Positions 48,324 through 57,233 of a DNA stretch of 64,000 nt are shown piece by piece (position 1 is the stretch's first letter; the number at the start of each line of letters is the position of its first letter). The stretch comes from CBDBZL01 sp965213545 (lineage in GTDB: Bacteria; Pseudomonadota; Alphaproteobacteria; Sphingomonadales; Sphingomonadaceae), in NCBI GenBank assembly GCA_965213545.1, contig CBDBZL010000002.1:62001-126000 (forward strand), written 5' to 3'. The notes under the pieces are model-generated. The model did no database searches, was not told the DNA's origin, and worked only from the letters and a program-made list of their open reading frames with translations. The position numbers and the translations under genes are program-made.

Positions 48324-49345
48324 CCGATCCCCCCCTAGCCGAACCCGCCGGCAGCACGAACGACGCCGCCGCGCTGGTGGGGCATGACGCCGCGTGGCGC
48401 GCCTGGCGGGCCGGGCTTGCCGGCGAGCGGATGCATCACGCCTGGCTGCTCACGGGCAAGCGCGGGCTGGGCAAGGCGACCTTCGCACGGCAGGCGGCAC
48501 GCGAACTGGTCGCCGAGCCCGGTATCCGCCAGCCCGGGGCAACGCATGTCGACATCCTCGTTCTCACCCCATTGCCCGCCACACCCGTGGACGAGAAGAA
48601 GCGCGATGCGGGCGAACCTTTTCAGCTCAAGCGCAACATCACCGTCGATCAGGTGCGGGCGGTTCGGCGCGATCTGCATACCAGGCCCATGCTCGGCTCC
48701 CGGCGGGCGATCATTGTCGATCCAGCGGACGATCTGGAACCAGGAGCAGCCAACGCGCTGCTCAAGAGCCTCGAGGAGCCCCCCGCCGGGACCACCTTCA
48801 TGCTGGTGGCGCACCGTCCGGGTCGCCTGCTGCCGACCATTCGTTCGCGCTGTCGTACGATCGCCTTCGCGCCGCTCCTGCCGAGCCAGATCGATGCCGT
48901 GCTGCGCGAGCATGGCAGTCCGGTGGAACCGCAAGCAAGGGCGGCGGCAGTCGTCGCGGCAGGCGGATCACCGGGGGCCGCGCTGGAGTTCCTGACGCTC
49001 GAGATGGGCGGCGTTCACGCGCTGCTCCAGCAAATAGCGGAAGGCGGTGATCGCGACCTGGCGATGCGAGGCGCGCTGGCCGCGGCAATCGGCGCGCGCC
49101 CCGACCGCCGCCGGCTTGCCGCGTTGCTCGACCTTGCCGGCGCGGTTCTCGCCTCGCGAATGCGCGAGGTCGAGCTGGGCGCCATCCCCCACCTTGCCGA
49201 TAAGCATACCGAACTCGTTCGCCTGTCGGCAGAAGCGGCCACGTTCAATTACGATCCGGGTCTGCTGGTGATGCAAATCACCACCTTGCTCGCCCGCGCC
49301 GCCCCGAATAGGAACGAGGCGCGATGGCCGACCCCTATTACCTGA
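48320..49345 (+). CDS. holB: DNA polymerase III subunit delta'
   Basis: 341 residues, clamp-loader subunit with an AAA+ fold. HHAWLLTGKRGLGKATFARQ is the degenerate P-loop of delta', and SRRAIIVDPADDLEPGAANALLKSLEEPP is the Walker B/sensor region with the SRC-like FIRSRCRT (IRSRCRT) motif. Start ATG 48320 overlaps the tmk stop. The end overlaps metG by 22 bases. Confidence 0.9.
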   Translation: MTDPPLAEPAGSTNDAAALVGHDAAWRAWRAGLAGERMHHAWLLTGKRGLGKATFARQAARELVAEPGIRQPGATHVDILVLTPLPATPVDEKKRDAGEPFQLKRNITVDQVRAVRRDLHTRPMLGSRRAIIVDPADDLEPGAANALLKSLEEPPAGTTFMLVAHRPGRLLPTIRSRCRTIAFAPLLPSQIDAVLREHGSPVEPQARAAAVVAAGGSPGAALEFLTLEMGGVHALLQQIAEGGDRDLAMRGALAAAIGARPDRRRLAALLDLAGAVLASRMREVELGAIPHLADKHTELVRLSAEAATFNYDPGLLVMQITTLLARAAPNRNEARWPTPIT

Positions 49346-50871
49346 CGACTGCGATCTACTATCCCAATGGTCGCCCGCATATCGGTCATGCTTATGAGGC
49401 CATCGCCACCGACGTGATCGCCCGCTTCCAGCGCCTGCGCGCACGCGAGGTAAGGTTCCAGACCGGAACCGACGAACACGGCCTCAAAATGGCGCAAAAG
49501 GCGCGCGAACTGGGCGTCGAGCCACGGGCACTGGCGGATGATATGTCGCGGCATTTCAAAGACTTGTTTGACAGACTTGATGTGTCTTATGACCATTTTC
49601 AGCGAACCAGTGCGCCAACGCATCACGATGCAAGCCGCGCGTTGTGGCAAGCGATGGAGGCGCGCGGTGACCTTTATCTCGATCGCTATGAAGGCTGGTA
49701 TTCGGTCCGCGACGAGGCTTTCTACGACAGCAGCGAGCTGACCACGGGCGATGATGGAGCCAAGCTTTCACCCCAAGGCACGCCCGTAGAATGGACGGCC
49801 GAGGAAAGCTGGTTCTTCCGTCTGTCCGCCTACCAGGACAAGCTTCTCGCGCTGTACCGGGATCGACCCGATTTCCTCCAACCGGGATCGCGGATGAACG
49901 AGGTCCGCCGCTTCGTCGAAGGCGGACTGCGCGACTTGTCGATCTCGCGCACCAGCTTCGATTGGGGTGTTCGTGTTCCAGGGGCCGAGAACCATGTCAT
50001 GTACGTATGGGTCGACGCGCTCACCAACTACCTGACGGGTCTGGGCTATCCGGACCAAACCGATGCGATGGCGCGGTTCTGGCCGGCCGATCTGCACGTG
50101 ATCGGCAAGGACATTGTCCGCTTCCATGCGGTCTACTGGCCAGCCTTCCTGATGAGCGCAGGGCTGCCTCTGCCGCGCGCGGTCTTCGCGCATGGCTTCC
50201 TGCTCAATCGCGGACACAAGGAATCAAAGTCGCTCGGCAATGTCACTGATCCGGGTGCGCTCGCCGAACGCTACGGCGTCGATGCCCTGCGCTACTTCCT
50301 GCTGCGCGAGTTCAGTTTCGGGCAGGATGGAACCTGGTCCCAAGAGGCAATCGTCAACAGGGCCAATACCGAACTGGCGAACGCATTCGGCAACCTTGTG
50401 CAAAGGGTGTTGAGTTTCGTCGCCAAGAATTGCGAGGGAGCGCTAGTGGCCACGGCACCGCCGACATCCGCCGATGCGCAGTTGCAGGAGATTGTCAGGC
50501 AGGCCTGCGTTGTCGACCTTCCCGCAGCGTTCGACAGGCTGGCGCTTTCGGTTGGTCTGGAGGCGTGGATGCAAGCGGTGTTCGCCTGCAACGCCTATGT
50601 CGACGAGCAGGCACCCTGGGCACTGCGCAAGACCGATCCCGAACGGATGAACCGGGTTCTGGCGGTCTTGTGTGCTTCCATCTACGAATTGACCGTCGCC
50701 GTTTCCGCTGTTATTCCAAGGGCTTGCAAGGTCATCCTCGATAATATGTGCATTCCGGAAGACGCTCGCGACTTCGCGGCGCTTGAGACGAATGATCGGC
50801 AGGACAGCTTCACCATCAAAGCCCCGAAGCCGGTCTTCCCACGGCTCGAACTGACCGAAGCGGCCGCCTGA
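49324..50871 (+). CDS. metG: methionyl-tRNA synthetase
   Basis: 515 residues, class I synthetase of the short bacterial type without zinc-knuckle pairs or C-terminal tRNA-binding extension. HIGH motif in GRPHIGHAYE. The KMSKS position reads KESKS (GHKESKSLGN), with Glu replacing Met. AGGAACGAGG precedes the ATG. TGA overlaps the tatD ATG by one base. Confidence 0.94.
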   Translation: MADPYYLTTAIYYPNGRPHIGHAYEAIATDVIARFQRLRAREVRFQTGTDEHGLKMAQKARELGVEPRALADDMSRHFKDLFDRLDVSYDHFQRTSAPTHHDASRALWQAMEARGDLYLDRYEGWYSVRDEAFYDSSELTTGDDGAKLSPQGTPVEWTAEESWFFRLSAYQDKLLALYRDRPDFLQPGSRMNEVRRFVEGGLRDLSISRTSFDWGVRVPGAENHVMYVWVDALTNYLTGLGYPDQTDAMARFWPADLHVIGKDIVRFHAVYWPAFLMSAGLPLPRAVFAHGFLLNRGHKESKSLGNVTDPGALAERYGVDALRYFLLREFSFGQDGTWSQEAIVNRANTELANAFGNLVQRVLSFVAKNCEGALVATAPPTSADAQLQEIVRQACVVDLPAAFDRLALSVGLEAWMQAVFACNAYVDEQAPWALRKTDPERMNRVLAVLCASIYELTVAVSAVIPRACKVILDNMCIPEDARDFAALETNDRQDSFTIKAPKPVFPRLELTEAAA

Positions 50872-51665
50872 TGCTGATCGATAGTCATTGTCATCTCAAC
50901 TACGAAGGCATCGTCGAACGACAGGCCGAAGTGCTTGAGCGGGCGCGCAAGACGGGCGTGGAAGGCTTTCTCAACATCGCGACCAGACGCAGCGAATGGC
51001 GCGATGTGGTCGGAACGGCGCAGCGCGAGCACGACGTCTGGGCCACCGTGGGAATTCATCCACACGAGGCAGGCCGTCATGCCGACCTTAATCGCGACAC
51101 GCTGCTCGAAGCGACTAAGAATCCGCGCGTTATCGGGATTGGCGAGAGCGGTCTCGATTATCTCTACGACCACAGCGAGCGCGCGGTGCAGCGTGACCTG
51201 TTCCGCTTGCATATCGCGGTCGCGCGCCAGACCGGCCTGCCGATCATCATCCACACTCGCGATGCCGAAGCCGACACGCTGGAAATCCTGCGCGAAGAGA
51301 TGGACAAGGGCGAATTTCCGGCCCTGATCCACTGTTTCACTGCATCGCCGGCTTTCGGTCAGAGTGTCTTGGAGCTGGGTTTGACAATATCATTATCGGG
51401 TATCGTGACGTTCAAGAAGTCGACGCAACTGCAGGATTTTGTGGGCGAAATTCCGGTCGATCGCTTGCTGGTCGAGACCGACAGCCCGTTTCTGGCGCCG
51501 GTGCCGCATCGTGGCCGCACCTGCGAGCCTGCTTATGTGAACGATACCGCGCGCTTCTTGGCTCAGCTTCGTGGTGTAGGGTTTGAGGACCTGGCACGCC
51601 AGACCACCAAAAATTTCTTCGCGCTGTTCGGCAAGGCGGTTCGCGCGGGGCCGGGGACCGCGTGA
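50871..51665 (+). CDS. TatD family metal-dependent hydrolase
   Basis: 264 residues, TIM-barrel hydrolase. Metal ligands are in IDSHCHLN, GESGLDY, IIHTRDA, IHCFT and ETDSPFLAP. Family members are 3'-5' DNA exonucleases and D-aminoacyl-tRNA deacylase-like enzymes; the place next to metG is conserved in many Proteobacteria. Stop overlaps the next gene (GTGA). Confidence 0.92.
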   Translation: MLIDSHCHLNYEGIVERQAEVLERARKTGVEGFLNIATRRSEWRDVVGTAQREHDVWATVGIHPHEAGRHADLNRDTLLEATKNPRVIGIGESGLDYLYDHSERAVQRDLFRLHIAVARQTGLPIIIHTRDAEADTLEILREEMDKGEFPALIHCFTASPAFGQSVLELGLTISLSGIVTFKKSTQLQDFVGEIPVDRLLVETDSPFLAPVPHRGRTCEPAYVNDTARFLAQLRGVGFEDLARQTTKNFFALFGKAVRAGPGTA

Positions 51666-52429
51666 AGCTGATCATGCTCGGCTCGGGCACGTCCACCGGA
51701 GTGCCGCGGATCGGCGATGATTGGGGCGAGTGCGATCCGAACAATCCGCGCAACAGGCGCACGCGGGTCTCGATCATCGTGGAAAATGACGAAGGTTCGC
51801 GGCTGCTGGTCGATACTTCGCCCGACCTGCGCCAGCAATTCCTGGCGAACAAGATCGATCGGGTCGACGCGGTTTTCTGGACGCATGACCATGCCGATCA
51901 TTGCCATGGTATCGACGACCTAAGGCCGCTTCGCTTCGGCCGTGCCGCGCCGTTACCAGGCTTTGCCGACGAGCTGACAGCGCGCAGATTGCGCCATCGG
52001 TTCGGCTACGTGTTCCAGGGGCAGAACGGCTACCCCTCCATCGTCGAGCTCAATACGCTCGAGCGACTGAGGATCCATGCAGGCTTTGCGGTCGATCATG
52101 TCGCGATGCCGCATGGGCCGTCTGTGAGCACAGGCTTTCGCTTCGAAGCAGATGGCAAATCAATAGGTTACGCCACGGACTTCAGTGAAATTCGCGATGA
52201 TATGGTGGAACTGTTCAATGCAGTCGATATCCTGGTGACAGACTGCTTGCGCCGCGAACCGCATCCCACCCATGCATGTCTTTCGACCGCGCTCGAACTA
52301 GCTCAGCGTAGCAACGCAAAGCGCGTAGTGCTCACGCATCTCGACAAGAGCCTGGATTACCAGACGCTTTCGAGCGAAACGCCCGCCGATGTGCTGGTCG
52401 GGTATGACGGTCTGGAACTGGCGGCATGA
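51662..52429 (+). CDS. MBL-fold phosphodiesterase-like hydrolase
   Basis: 255 residues from GTG 51662. LGSGTSTGVPRIG at the N-terminus and the zinc motif THDHADHCHG place it with PhnP/RNase Z-like metallo-beta-lactamase phosphodiesterases. The tatD-MBL pair after metG is common in Alphaproteobacteria. No phosphonate genes are near, so PhnP function is not implied. Confidence 0.87.
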   Translation: MKLIMLGSGTSTGVPRIGDDWGECDPNNPRNRRTRVSIIVENDEGSRLLVDTSPDLRQQFLANKIDRVDAVFWTHDHADHCHGIDDLRPLRFGRAAPLPGFADELTARRLRHRFGYVFQGQNGYPSIVELNTLERLRIHAGFAVDHVAMPHGPSVSTGFRFEADGKSIGYATDFSEIRDDMVELFNAVDILVTDCLRREPHPTHACLSTALELAQRSNAKRVVLTHLDKSLDYQTLSSETPADVLVGYDGLELAA

Positions 52430-52593
52430 GCGAGACTGCCATCGTATCGCTTATGGCGCTGACAGGATGGCTGGTGCTGGTTGGCGGTGCTTTCCGCGCG
52501 CATCAGGTCGGAGCGCGCAAGACGATCGTGATGGCGCTTGCCTGGGGGTCGATATTCCTTGCGGTAGCGCTGGTTTTTACCGTGACGGGCTGA
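52426..52593 (+). CDS. 55-residue two-helix membrane protein
   Basis: Begins MSETAIVSLMALTGWLVLVG, overlapping the MBL stop (ATGA). Two hydrophobic segments are joined by a basic turn (RAHQVGARK). Probably a small inner-membrane protein; family unknown. Confidence 0.6.
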   Translation: MSETAIVSLMALTGWLVLVGGAFRAHQVGARKTIVMALAWGSIFLAVALVFTVTG

Positions 52594-52649
52594 CCCGATT
52601 AACTGCGACAGATGCAACAGCAATCCCCAGCCGGTGGCGATTATTTTAC

Positions 52650-52663
52650 ATAATATATATTAT
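52650..52663. repeat. 14-base AT palindrome
   Basis: ATAATATATATTAT is a perfect palindrome made only of A and T, inside a 30-base AT-rich patch (52640-52670) of a GC-rich chromosome. It lies just upstream of mazG and may contain a promoter element or protein-binding site. Confidence 0.6.
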
Positions 52664-52691
52664 CATTTTGGACGCGATTGGCTTGTCGCCC

Positions 52692-53450
52692 GTGGTTGAT
52701 CCTCTCGACAGGCTGCTTTCGATCATGGCCCGGTTGCGTGATCCGGTTGATGGCTGCGAATGGGACATTGCGCAAAGCTTCGCTTCGATCGCGCCCTACA
52801 CCATCGAGGAGGCTTACGAGGTCGCGGACGCTATCGAACGGAATGATCTTGCTGGCTTATGCGAAGAACTGGGCGATCTACTGCTCCAGGTGGTTTTTCA
52901 CGCGCGTATTGCCGAGGAAGCCGGTCACTTCGATTTTGCCGATGTTGCGCAAGGTATCAGCGACAAGATGCTCGCGCGGCATCCGCATGTGTTTGGGTCG
53001 GACTTGGCCGGCAAGCGATCCGAATGGGAAGATCTGAAAGCGCGCGAACGTGCCGATAGCGGTGCGGCGAGTGCGATGGATAATATCGCCCGCGCGCTGC
53101 CGGCGTTGATGCGCGCTGAAAAATTGCAGAAGCGCGCGGCTCGCGATGGTTTCGATTGGCCCGATGCCGAAGGTCCGGCAGCAAAGCTTGCAGAAGAGTC
53201 GGAAGAACTGCGCGAGGCCAAATCCGGCGAACGGTTCGAGGAAGCCGGTGATCTGCTTTTCGCCGCGACGAACCTGGTTCGCGCCTACGGTATCGCACCC
53301 GAAGATGCCTTACGAGCGGCCAACGACAAGTTCGAGCGACGCTACCGGGCCATGGAATACCGCGCGCGTGGTAGCTTCGCCACGCTGAATCTCGAGCAGC
53401 AGGAGGCGCTCTGGGATGAGGTCAAGCGCGACGAACGCGGCAAGGACTGA
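52692..53450 (+). CDS. mazG: nucleoside triphosphate pyrophosphohydrolase MazG
   Basis: 252 residues with two MazG repeats. First domain: YTIEEAYEVADAIER and CEELGDLLLQVVFHA (metal-binding EExxE...ExxD pattern). Second: LAEESEELREA and FEEAGDLLFAATNL. It hydrolyses all NTPs/dNTPs. There is no ATG; GTG 52692 fits the family start (VVDPLDRLLSIMARLRDP), while TTG 52683 and 52668 are alternatives, and no clear ribosome-binding site is seen. Confidence 0.9.
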   Translation: MVDPLDRLLSIMARLRDPVDGCEWDIAQSFASIAPYTIEEAYEVADAIERNDLAGLCEELGDLLLQVVFHARIAEEAGHFDFADVAQGISDKMLARHPHVFGSDLAGKRSEWEDLKARERADSGAASAMDNIARALPALMRAEKLQKRAARDGFDWPDAEGPAAKLAEESEELREAKSGERFEEAGDLLFAATNLVRAYGIAPEDALRAANDKFERRYRAMEYRARGSFATLNLEQQEALWDEVKRDERGKD

Positions 53451-53495
53451 ACGCCTCCCCAGGATCGGCCATTCCCATGATGGACAGCAGTCGCG

Positions 53496-54911
53496 TCATT
53501 GATCCAGCGCAACGTAGCGCCCGAGTTCGCGGCTGGTGAGACGCACGTCGATCCGGCGCATCGGGCCGTGCGACCCCTCCCCCGCCGCGCTTTCGCCCAG
53601 CACCTGGCCATGCGCGTGCAGCCAGGCAATGCGCGCCCCATCACTGGCCGGTACCTGGAAGCTGTGCAGGCGGGCATTGCCCATCAGCAACGCACCCAGC
53701 CTCTGCGTCAACGCATCCATGCCAAAGCCCGTGATCGCCGATATCGGCAACACCGACGGGTCGGCATCGGCCAAGTCGGTCAATTCATCGCGCTGCTCGG
53801 GCGCCACAAGGTCCCACTTGTTCCAGGCCTCCAGCACCGGAATGGCCTGTGCTTCGGCTTCCGCGGCGCCCGTGTTCCCATCATCCGCGCCGCCCTCCGG
53901 ATCGTCATCGGCGCACCCAAGCACGCCCAGTTCGCGCAGGACCTCGATCACCTGGCGCTTTTGCATTGCTGTTTCCGGATGAGCGATATCGCGCACATGG
54001 ACGATGACATCCGCAGCGGTGACTTCCTCAAGCGTTGCTCGAAAAGCCGCAATCAGCTGGGTCGGCAGGTCCGAGATGAAACCCACGGTATCGGACAAAA
54101 TAGCCTTTTCGATACCGGGCAAGGTCACCGCGCGCATGGTGGGGTCCAGCGTGGCGAACAGCAGGTCCTCGGCCATGACCTCGGCGCCCGTCAAGCGATT
54201 GAACAAGGTGGACTTTCCGGCATTGGTATAGCCGACCAGCGCAATAATCGGCCACGGCGCGCGGGTGCGTCGCTCGCGATGCAGCGCGCGGGTTCGCCTC
54301 ACCTCCTCCAGTTCGCGCCGTAGTTTCGCCATGCGGTCGCGGATCAGCCGGCGGTCCGCCTCGATCTGCGTTTCGCCCGGTCCGCCAAGAAAACCGAACC
54401 CGCCGCGCTGGCGTTCGAGGTGGGTCCAGCTCCTGACCAGACGGCTTTGCTGGTAATCGAGATGGGCGAGCTCGACTTGCAGACGTCCTTCGGCCGTGGC
54501 CGCGCGTTCGCCGAAGATTTCGAGGATCAGTCCGGTGCGATCGATCACCTTGCGGGCTAGTTTCTCTTCCAGATTGCGCTGCTGGATGGCGCTGAGCTGC
54601 CCGTCCACCACGACCAGTTCCGCCTCATGCTGCTCGCAGCTTATGCGCAGCTGCTCGATCTGGCCTGCTCCCAGCAAGGTGGAGGCGCGCGGGCTGCGAA
54701 CATCGATGGCGGTGCTGTGAACCACTATCAGGCCGATCGCCTCGGCAAGGCCGGTTGCTTCGGCCAGTCGCGGCTCGGGCTCGCTACCGGAGCTTGGGTC
54801 GCCTGCCGACACACCGCGCATGGCGCGCGACCGGCGGATATTGGGACAGACCACGAGCGCGCGCGCGCCCCGTGTGACTACATTTCCCTCATCCTCGTTC
54901 GAAATGTTCAG
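53496..54911 (-). CDS. hflX: ribosome-associated GTPase HflX
   Basis: About 470 residues. N-terminal HflX domain (LGAGQIEQL, DGQLSAIQQRNLEEKL), a linker with GGFGFLGGPGETQIEADRR, and the GTPase domain with P-loop GYTNAGKST, LFATLDPT, DTVGFISDLP and NKWD. HflX rescues stalled ribosomes. The start is unclear: the expected beginning (..EDEGNVVTRGARALVV) has no ATG, GTG or TTG in frame; CTG 54911 or ATT 54905 lie there, and the first canonical codon is GTG 54854. Begins 10 bases after the hfq stop. Confidence 0.9.
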   Translation of the reverse strand: MNISNEDEGNVVTRGARALVVCPNIRRSRAMRGVSAGDPSSGSEPEPRLAEATGLAEAIGLIVVHSTAIDVRSPRASTLLGAGQIEQLRISCEQHEAELVVVDGQLSAIQQRNLEEKLARKVIDRTGLILEIFGERAATAEGRLQVELAHLDYQQSRLVRSWTHLERQRGGFGFLGGPGETQIEADRRLIRDRMAKLRRELEEVRRTRALHRERRTRAPWPIIALVGYTNAGKSTLFNRLTGAEVMAEDLLFATLDPTMRAVTLPGIEKAILSDTVGFISDLPTQLIAAFRATLEEVTAADVIVHVRDIAHPETAMQKRQVIEVLRELGVLGCADDDPEGGADDGNTGAAEAEAQAIPVLEAWNKWDLVAPEQRDELTDLADADPSVLPISAITGFGMDALTQRLGALLMGNARLHSFQVPASDGARIAWLHAHGQVLGESAAGEGSHGPMRRIDVRLTSRELGRYVALDQ

Positions 54912-54921
54912 CTTCTCGAAC

Positions 54922-55671
54922 CTATTCGTCGTTCTCGAAACTATCGTCTTCGAGGTTGTCCTCACCGTCCGCCAAAGTTGCGTCGGCTTCCTCGTCGCCT
55001 GCACTGAGGTCGACCGGGCTGGCGGGCTGAATGGTGGAAACCGCGTGTTTGTAAGCCAGCTGGACGTAACCCTCACGCTCGAGCATCACCGAAAACTGGT
55101 CATAAGCGGCGATGCGGCCCTGTAGCATGACGCCGTTGACCAGGAACATCGTCACCTGAACCGCCACCTCGCGCACACGGGTGAGGAACACATCCTGCAA
55201 TACCCGGGCTTTCCGCCCCGCATCGGCCTTGCCCGCCCCGAATTGCGCCGCATCGATCGGCTGGCCAGGCATGATAGTCGAGATGGCGTGCTTGTAGACC
55301 AGCTGGGACTGCCCGTCACGGCGCAGAAGGATGGAGAAATTGTCGAACCAGGTCACGATGCCCTGTAGCTTGACCCCCTTGACGAGGAACATGGTGACAG
55401 GCGTCTTGTCGCGGCGAAGATGGTTGAGAAACATGTCCTGAAGGTTGCCGCTTGGGACTACCCCGCCCCGACCGTCACCGGGCACGCGCGCCTCTGCAAC
55501 CGAACGGGTCGATGGGCGCGCGGTCGGGTTGACAGCATCTGTGTCGCGAACAGGTAGCGTCGCGGTAGCCTCAACCGGGTCGTCGGTTGCTGGCATGGCT
55601 GCAGAGCTTGGCGGAGCCGGCGCGGGCGATGCCTTGACCCGCGGCTTGGCGGATAATGTCTGCTTGGGCAT
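54922..55671 (-). CDS. hfq: tandem-domain RNA chaperone Hfq
   Basis: 249 residues with two complete Hfq Sm domains, about 77-136 and 158-216, after a Pro/Ala-rich N-terminal tail and before an acidic C-terminal tail. Domain 1 is canonical: Gln78-Asp79, rim RRDK (86-89), KLQG, Phe112 and YKHAIST. Domain 2 keeps Gln159-Asp160 and YKHAVST but its rim reads REVA and KLQG is MLQG. Two domains per chain would build a ring from three subunits. Start ATG 55671 was chosen with GGAG nine bases upstream; the frame is open to 55752. Confidence 0.9.
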   Translation of the reverse strand: MPKQTLSAKPRVKASPAPAPPSSAAMPATDDPVEATATLPVRDTDAVNPTARPSTRSVAEARVPGDGRGGVVPSGNLQDMFLNHLRRDKTPVTMFLVKGVKLQGIVTWFDNFSILLRRDGQSQLVYKHAISTIMPGQPIDAAQFGAGKADAGRKARVLQDVFLTRVREVAVQVTMFLVNGVMLQGRIAAYDQFSVMLEREGYVQLAYKHAVSTIQPASPVDLSAGDEEADATLADGEDNLEDDSFENDE

Positions 55672-55802
55672 CTTCAATCGCTCCGTTTCCACCCCTCGCT
55701 CGGGCATCGCCATCGGACTGATCCCCGGCTGATAAACCCGCCCCTGCATCAAGAGCGCAGCAATGCGTACCGATCATCCAATTACGCCTGCCGCAATCGC
55801 GG

Positions 55803-57200
55803 TTACTCCGCCCCGTCAGCCCTTTCGGCCGATACACCGCGCTCATTCATACCCAGGAGCTTCAGCTTGCGATGAAGCGCCGAGCGTTCCATTCCGATGA
55901 AGCCGGCGGTGCGGGAAATGTTCCCGGAGAAGCGTCGGATCTGGATGCGCAGATATTCCCGCTCGAAGCTTTCGCGAGCCTCTCTGAGCGGGGCCCCCAT
56001 CATGATCGAGATGCCGTCGCGTTCTTCGGGCGATGCGCCGGTAATCTCCGTGGGCAGCATGTCCGGCTCGATCCGGGCAAGTCTCTCACGCGGGGCCAGG
56101 ATCACCGTACGCTCGACAACGTTGCGCAACTGGCGGACATTGCCTGGCCAATCGTAAGCCTGCAGCGCCGCCATGGTCTCATCGGCGATGGCGGGCGGTT
56201 CGAGCCCTTGTTCGCGCGCATGACGGGTAAAGAACAGTTCGGCCAGCGGGGGAATGTCGTCCCGGCGCGCGGCGAGCGAGGGTATGGTCACCGGGACCAC
56301 GTTGAGGCGATAATAGAGGTCCTCGCGAAACCTTCGCTCGGTGATCTCGCGCTCGAGGTCGCGCGCGCTGGAGGAGACGACCCGCACATCGACGCCGATC
56401 TGCCGGTTGCCACCTGCCCTGAGGAAGCTCTGGTCGATCAACACCCGCAAGATCCGCGCCTGCGTGCTCATCGGCATGTCGGCGACCTCGTCGAGGTAGA
56501 GTGTTCCGCCGTCCGCCAGTTCGAGCAGGCCGGTGCGCACCAGATTGCCGTCCGCCTCCTCGCCGAACAGTTCCTGCTCGAACCGCTCGGCGGTGATGCG
56601 TGCCGAATTGACCGTGACGAAGGCCTTGTCGGCACGCGCGCTCCAGGCATGCAGCAGACGCGCTGCCACCTCCTTGCCCGACCCCGCCGGACCGCAGATT
56701 AGCACCCGGCTGCCCGTGTTGGCGACCCGCTTCAAGGTCGCGCGCACCAGATTGATCGCGCTCGAATTGCCGGTGAACTCCTCTGAAGCGGCGAAACCCT
56801 CGCGCAATCGCGCGTTTTCCCGGCGTAGTCGCTGCGTCTCGGTGGCCCGTTCGACCAGCAGCAACAGCCGCTCGGCCTCGAACGGTTTTTCGATGAAATC
56901 CATCGCGCCGCGGCTGACCGCCGAAACGGCGGTGTCGATATTGCCGTGACCGGAGAAGATGATCACCGGCAGGTTGGGCTCGCGCGCCTTGATCGCATCG
57001 AGCACCTCCAGACCATCCATCGAGCTGCCGTGCAGCCACACGTCGAGCAGGACGAGGCTGGGTCGGCGCTCGTCGATCATGGCCAGTGCCGTTGTGGCAT
57101 CGCCGGCGGTGCGGCATTGATAGCCCTCGTCGCTCAGGACGCCTGCGACCAGGTCGCGGATATCCTTCTCATCATCGACAACGAGGATTTCTAGCGCCAT
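55803..57200 (-). CDS. ntrX: nitrogen response regulator NtrX
   Basis: 465 residues. Receiver domain with Asp53 as phosphoacceptor and Lys105, AAA+ domain with Walker A GPAGSGKE (170-177) and Walker B LYLDE, and a C-terminal Fis-type helix-turn-helix (NISRTAGFIGMERSALHRKL). Where NtrC has GAFTGA this protein reads EEADGNLVRTG, so direct sigma-54 activation is unlikely, as in other alphaproteobacterial NtrX. Partner of NtrY, 33 bases upstream. Confidence 0.93.
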   Translation of the reverse strand: MALEILVVDDEKDIRDLVAGVLSDEGYQCRTAGDATTALAMIDERRPSLVLLDVWLHGSSMDGLEVLDAIKAREPNLPVIIFSGHGNIDTAVSAVSRGAMDFIEKPFEAERLLLLVERATETQRLRRENARLREGFAASEEFTGNSSAINLVRATLKRVANTGSRVLICGPAGSGKEVAARLLHAWSARADKAFVTVNSARITAERFEQELFGEEADGNLVRTGLLELADGGTLYLDEVADMPMSTQARILRVLIDQSFLRAGGNRQIGVDVRVVSSSARDLEREITERRFREDLYYRLNVVPVTIPSLAARRDDIPPLAELFFTRHAREQGLEPPAIADETMAALQAYDWPGNVRQLRNVVERTVILAPRERLARIEPDMLPTEITGASPEERDGISIMMGAPLREARESFEREYLRIQIRRFSGNISRTAGFIGMERSALHRKLKLLGMNERGVSAERADGAE

Positions 57201-57233
57201 TGGGAGGTCTCCATTGGGGTTATCGGCATTGAT

